Shown here piece after piece: positions 61,879 to 64,000 of a stretch of 64,000 nt of DNA. How positions within the stretch are numbered: position 1 is the first letter of the stretch; every line of letters begins with the position of its first letter. Made by a program: the position numbers and the translations under genes. A model generated the notes under the pieces. It was not told the DNA's origin, ran no database searches, and saw nothing but the letters and a program-made list of their open reading frames with translations. The DNA lies in contig CAWBYY010000002.1 of NCBI GenBank assembly GCA_963793095.1, positions 930,001-994,000 on the forward strand. The letters run 5' to 3'. This stretch comes from CAVWDI01 sp963793095. GTDB taxonomy: Bacteria > Chloroflexota > Anaerolineae > Anaerolineales > UBA4823.

Positions 61879-63141
61879 ATGACGGCTTCCGCTGATTTAT
61901 TCTTCAGGTTCGCAATCGCCCTGGCGATCGGATTTATGATCGGGCTGCAGCGCGAGTACGCATTCCGTGAGAAAAAGCGTAATTTACTGGCTGGGGAACG
62001 TACCTTTGCTCTTCTGGGCCTTGTTGGCGCCCTCGCGGCGATGATCGCCGATGAATTTGGATCCCCTTTCGCCTTCCTTGGTGTATTTATGCTGATCGGT
62101 TTATTATCCGCGATCGCATATTTCATCGACGCCTGGCGCGGCCATGTCGGTCTGACCACCGAAGTCGCGATTCTGATCACCGTGCTGATCGGTGTCCTGT
62201 GTTACTGGAATTACCTGACCCTGGCGGCTGCCCTGGGGATTACAACCACAGTCCTCCTGTCTGTCAAGATTGAGACCGACCGCCTGGTAAAAGCGCTTAC
62301 TCGGGAGGATATCTTCGCCGCTCTGCAGTTCGCGGTTATAAGCTTGGTGATTCTGCCTGTCCTGCCAAAAGAGAACAACCTGCCGCCTCCCTTCGACGTG
62401 CTGAGCCCATTCAGGATCTGGTTGATGGTGGTGTTCATTTCTGGGATAAATTTCGCCGGCTACCTGGCCATCAAGATAGCCGGGCCTGAGCGCGGCATCG
62501 GCATAACCGGTCTTCTCGGAGGGCTTGTGTCCAGCACTGGGGTAACTTTCGGGTTCTCCGAACGCAGCAATCGTGAACCTTTTCTGGCAAAACCTTTCAC
62601 GCTGGCGATTATGATTGCTTGGACGGTCATGTTCGCAAGGGTGCTAATTGAGGTAGGGGTGCTCAACCCTGTGCTTCTCTCCTTGGTCTGGCCGCCGATA
62701 GCAGCAGCCGGGGGGGTGGGGTTGTTGTACTGTATTTTCCTTTACTTTAGCCAGAGGACAACCGAAAAGGACACCCAGGAATTTTCTAATCCTTTCGACC
62801 TTGTCTCAGCGATTAAATTCGGGCTGTTGTATGCTGTTATCCTGGTCGTCGCCCGGACAGCCCAGTTGTATTTCGGGGATACCGGAGTCTACATCTCCAG
62901 TTTGCTGTCAGGTCTTGCGGATGTGGATGCGATCACAATCTCACTTGCCCAGTTGAGTGAAGAAGGCACAATCTCAACGACAGTCGCCGCCCAGTCGATA
63001 GTCATCGCGACAATTGCCAACACCATCGCCAAAGGCGCTGTCGTGATTATTGGAGGCGCAGCCCTGCTTAAAAGGAACCTGGTGCCCGGTATGATACTTG
63101 TGATCGCTGCCACCCTCATTGTATCCCTCCTGGTAATATAA
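61879..63141 (+). CDS. MgtC/SapB + DUF4010 membrane protein
   Basis: This 420-aa protein begins with the MgtC-like signature FAIALAIGFMIGLQREYAF and GERTFALLGLVGALAAMIADEFG. It continues with a DUF4010 domain (VLPVLPKENNLPPP, ISGINFAGYLAIKIAGPERGIGITGLLGGLVSSTGVTFGFSERS, SGLADVDAITISLAQLS). About twelve helices are seen. This two-part protein is common in bacteria and thought to be a transporter or channel-like membrane protein, but its substrate is not known. It starts about 120 bases after the preceding gene. Confidence 0.85.
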   Translation: MTASADLFFRFAIALAIGFMIGLQREYAFREKKRNLLAGERTFALLGLVGALAAMIADEFGSPFAFLGVFMLIGLLSAIAYFIDAWRGHVGLTTEVAILITVLIGVLCYWNYLTLAAALGITTTVLLSVKIETDRLVKALTREDIFAALQFAVISLVILPVLPKENNLPPPFDVLSPFRIWLMVVFISGINFAGYLAIKIAGPERGIGITGLLGGLVSSTGVTFGFSERSNREPFLAKPFTLAIMIAWTVMFARVLIEVGVLNPVLLSLVWPPIAAAGGVGLLYCIFLYFSQRTTEKDTQEFSNPFDLVSAIKFGLLYAVILVVARTAQLYFGDTGVYISSLLSGLADVDAITISLAQLSEEGTISTTVAAQSIVIATIANTIAKGAVVIIGGAALLKRNLVPGMILVIAATLIVSLLVI

Positions 63142-63144
63142 CCC

Positions 63145-63583
63145 TGTTCGATCTCACAAATCCCTCGCTGCCTTCTTTCTTCTCGCCTTCGCCTTCTCCT
63201 GGTCGATCGCCATCCCGCTCGCCCTCGCCCATCAGGGCCTAATCCCTCCCCTCCTGCCTCCCTGGGCTCATTACCTGGCAGCCTGCGGTCCCCTGCTTTC
63301 AGCCTTTATCGTCACCCGTTTCACTCAAGGCTCTTTGGGAAAGAAAGACCTCCTCCGCCGGATGTTCTTCTGGCGGGTCTGCCCTAAGTGGTGGCTGGTC
63401 GCCTTCTCCCCTCCCCTGGTCGGACTCCTGCTCAACTTTATTCTCAACCGCCTCTCCGGCGCTGGTTTATCCATCTCCGGTTTAGGGTCGGATCAACTAC
63501 CTCCCCCCGCTCGTGAAGCATATCCTGAACCCAGGAGGGCGCTCGCGGAAAAAGCGCGGCTGTCTCAACTGTTGTCATCCTGA
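63145..63583 (+). pseudogene. Truncated CPBP-type membrane protease
   Basis: In one frame after the MgtC-like gene the sequence reads KSLAAFFLLAFAFSWSIAIPLAL, then LAACGPLLSAFIVTRFTQGS, KDLLRRMFFWRVCPKWWLVAFSPPLVGLLLNF. This is the N-terminal third of CPBP intramembrane proteases. The catalytic EE and H motifs are missing: the sequence breaks off into proline-rich and repeat-derived residues (PPPAREAYPEPRR). No proper start codon is visible at the 5' side. It is a remnant. Confidence 0.55.
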
Positions 63584-63599
63584 ACGAAGTGAAGGATCT
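63573..63599. repeat. REP-like short repeat TGTCATCCTGAACGAAGTGA
   Basis: TGTCATCCTGAACGAAGTGAAGGATCT belongs to the widespread GAGCGAAGCGAAG-type repeats found in intergenic DNA of many environmental bacteria. It directly follows the truncated CPBP gene. Confidence 0.6.
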
Positions 63600-63700
63600 A
63601 AAAATCTAATTTAATATCCAAATTCTTAGTGCTCTTTGTGTCTTAGTGGTTCAAATTAAACCTAATCCCCAATCCCAAATCTCCAACCCCCAATCCCCCA

Positions 63701-63892
63701 TCATCTCCTCTCGATATACTCCACTCCTTCAAAACCCGAAAAATCCTTATCCTGCGTCCAGAGTGTAGCTTGGTTCGCTCTCGCGGTCGCCAGTATAACG
63801 CTGTCTGCCATGGCCAGCTTATTTTCAACTGATATAACGGCCGCATTGATCGCAATTTCCACGGTTAATTCTTCAACCTTCATTGAGCACAT
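63701..63892 (-). pseudogene. PIN-domain (VapC-like) C-terminal fragment
   Basis: This 63-aa frame contains KLAMADSVILATARANQATLWTQDKDFSGFEGVEYI. It is the second half of a PIN ribonuclease, with the Asp residues of ADSVILATA and TQDKDF that bind metal. The N-terminal half with the first Asp is absent upstream, and no antitoxin gene is visible. It is read as a broken toxin gene. Confidence 0.6.
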
Positions 63893-63924
63893 CGAAAACC
63901 TAACCTCGGCGTATCATAAGAATG

Positions 63925-63970
63925 AGAGGCGTTTCTAGCCGAGCAACGGCTTTCGTGGAGCATCCAGCTC
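63925..63970. repeat. Short repeat with GTGGAGCATCC core
   Basis: GGCGTTTCTAGCCGAGCAAC and GGCTTTCGTGGAGCATCCAGC carry the same GAGCATCC core as the inserts in the tRNA-Glu copies around 31, 42 and 53 kb. This suggests the insert family is dispersed beyond the tRNA region. Boundaries are approximate. Confidence 0.4.
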
Positions 63971-64000
63971 TCATGTCCAGCGCGGTCATGCCAGGCGCTG

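Overview
The window looks like chromosomal DNA of a Chloroflexota bacterium, probably of the Anaerolineae. This is inferred from gene style: MalT-type LuxR regulators, a PASTA-less Ser/Thr kinase with a TolB-like propeller, no outer-membrane genes, and a fused CdaA/YbbR protein. No marker was searched. Several genes carry single-base frameshifts, mostly in short homopolymers, while core genes (gyrB, folD, yidC, rnpA) are intact. Both read error in a draft assembly and real decay are possible.

Layout. 1-8.6 kb (minus): a branched-chain-amino-acid-type ABC importer (SBP, LivH, LivM, LivG, LivF), then two FAD-dependent amine/amino-acid oxidases and the start of cinA. 8.9-14.1 kb (plus): a membrane protein, gyrB and a kinase. 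14.1-20.7 kb (minus): an operon of lipoprotein, 38-aa microprotein, MBOAT acyltransferase, SGNH protein, SGNH lipoprotein, acyl carrier protein and fatty acyl-AMP ligase. The order of functions copies the Dlt teichoic-acid alanylation machine, with a fatty-acid ligase in place of DltA and a DltX-like C-terminal motif on the microprotein. 20.8-30.3 kb (plus): membrane protein, DinB protein, ornithine-cyclodeaminase relative, diadenylate cyclase fused to YbbR repeats, folD, and the conserved rpmH-rnpA-yidD-(propeller lipoprotein)-yidC-jag block.

30.3-53 kb is an accessory region built on a tRNA-Glu gene. One intact tRNA-Glu(TTC) sits in a cluster of decayed copies, many with their own terminator. 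Homologous remnant clusters recur about 11 kb and 22 kb further on. They bound two cargo modules, each beginning with a MalT/LuxR gene. The one in module A is a fragment and the one in module B is complete. Module A carries amide-bond hydrolases (M19 dipeptidase, C45-type Ntn hydrolase, two beta-lactamase-fold proteins) plus a ThrE-type exporter and an NhaC antiporter. Module B carries a set of small stress-like proteins, a DszB-like sulfinate desulfinase with a conserved Cys/His/Arg triad, a SulP transporter broken by frameshifts, a rhodanese and a BASS-family transporter. No integrase or transposase was recognised.

53.2-64 kb: VOC-domain proteins, then a MerB (organomercurial lyase) homologue whose two catalytic cysteines are both replaced by in-frame TGA codons. 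Each TGA is followed at a suitable distance by a SECIS-like hairpin, so it is a candidate double-selenocysteine MerB. After it come a gamma-glutamylcyclotransferase-like protein, a MacB/FtsX-type permease, a membrane protein, an endonuclease/exonuclease/phosphatase protein, an MgtC/DUF4010 protein and gene fragments (CPBP protease, PIN toxin) among dispersed repeats.

The two strongest leads are the TGA-containing MerB (55.2-56.0 kb) and the Dlt-like fatty-acyl transfer operon (14.1-20.7 kb).
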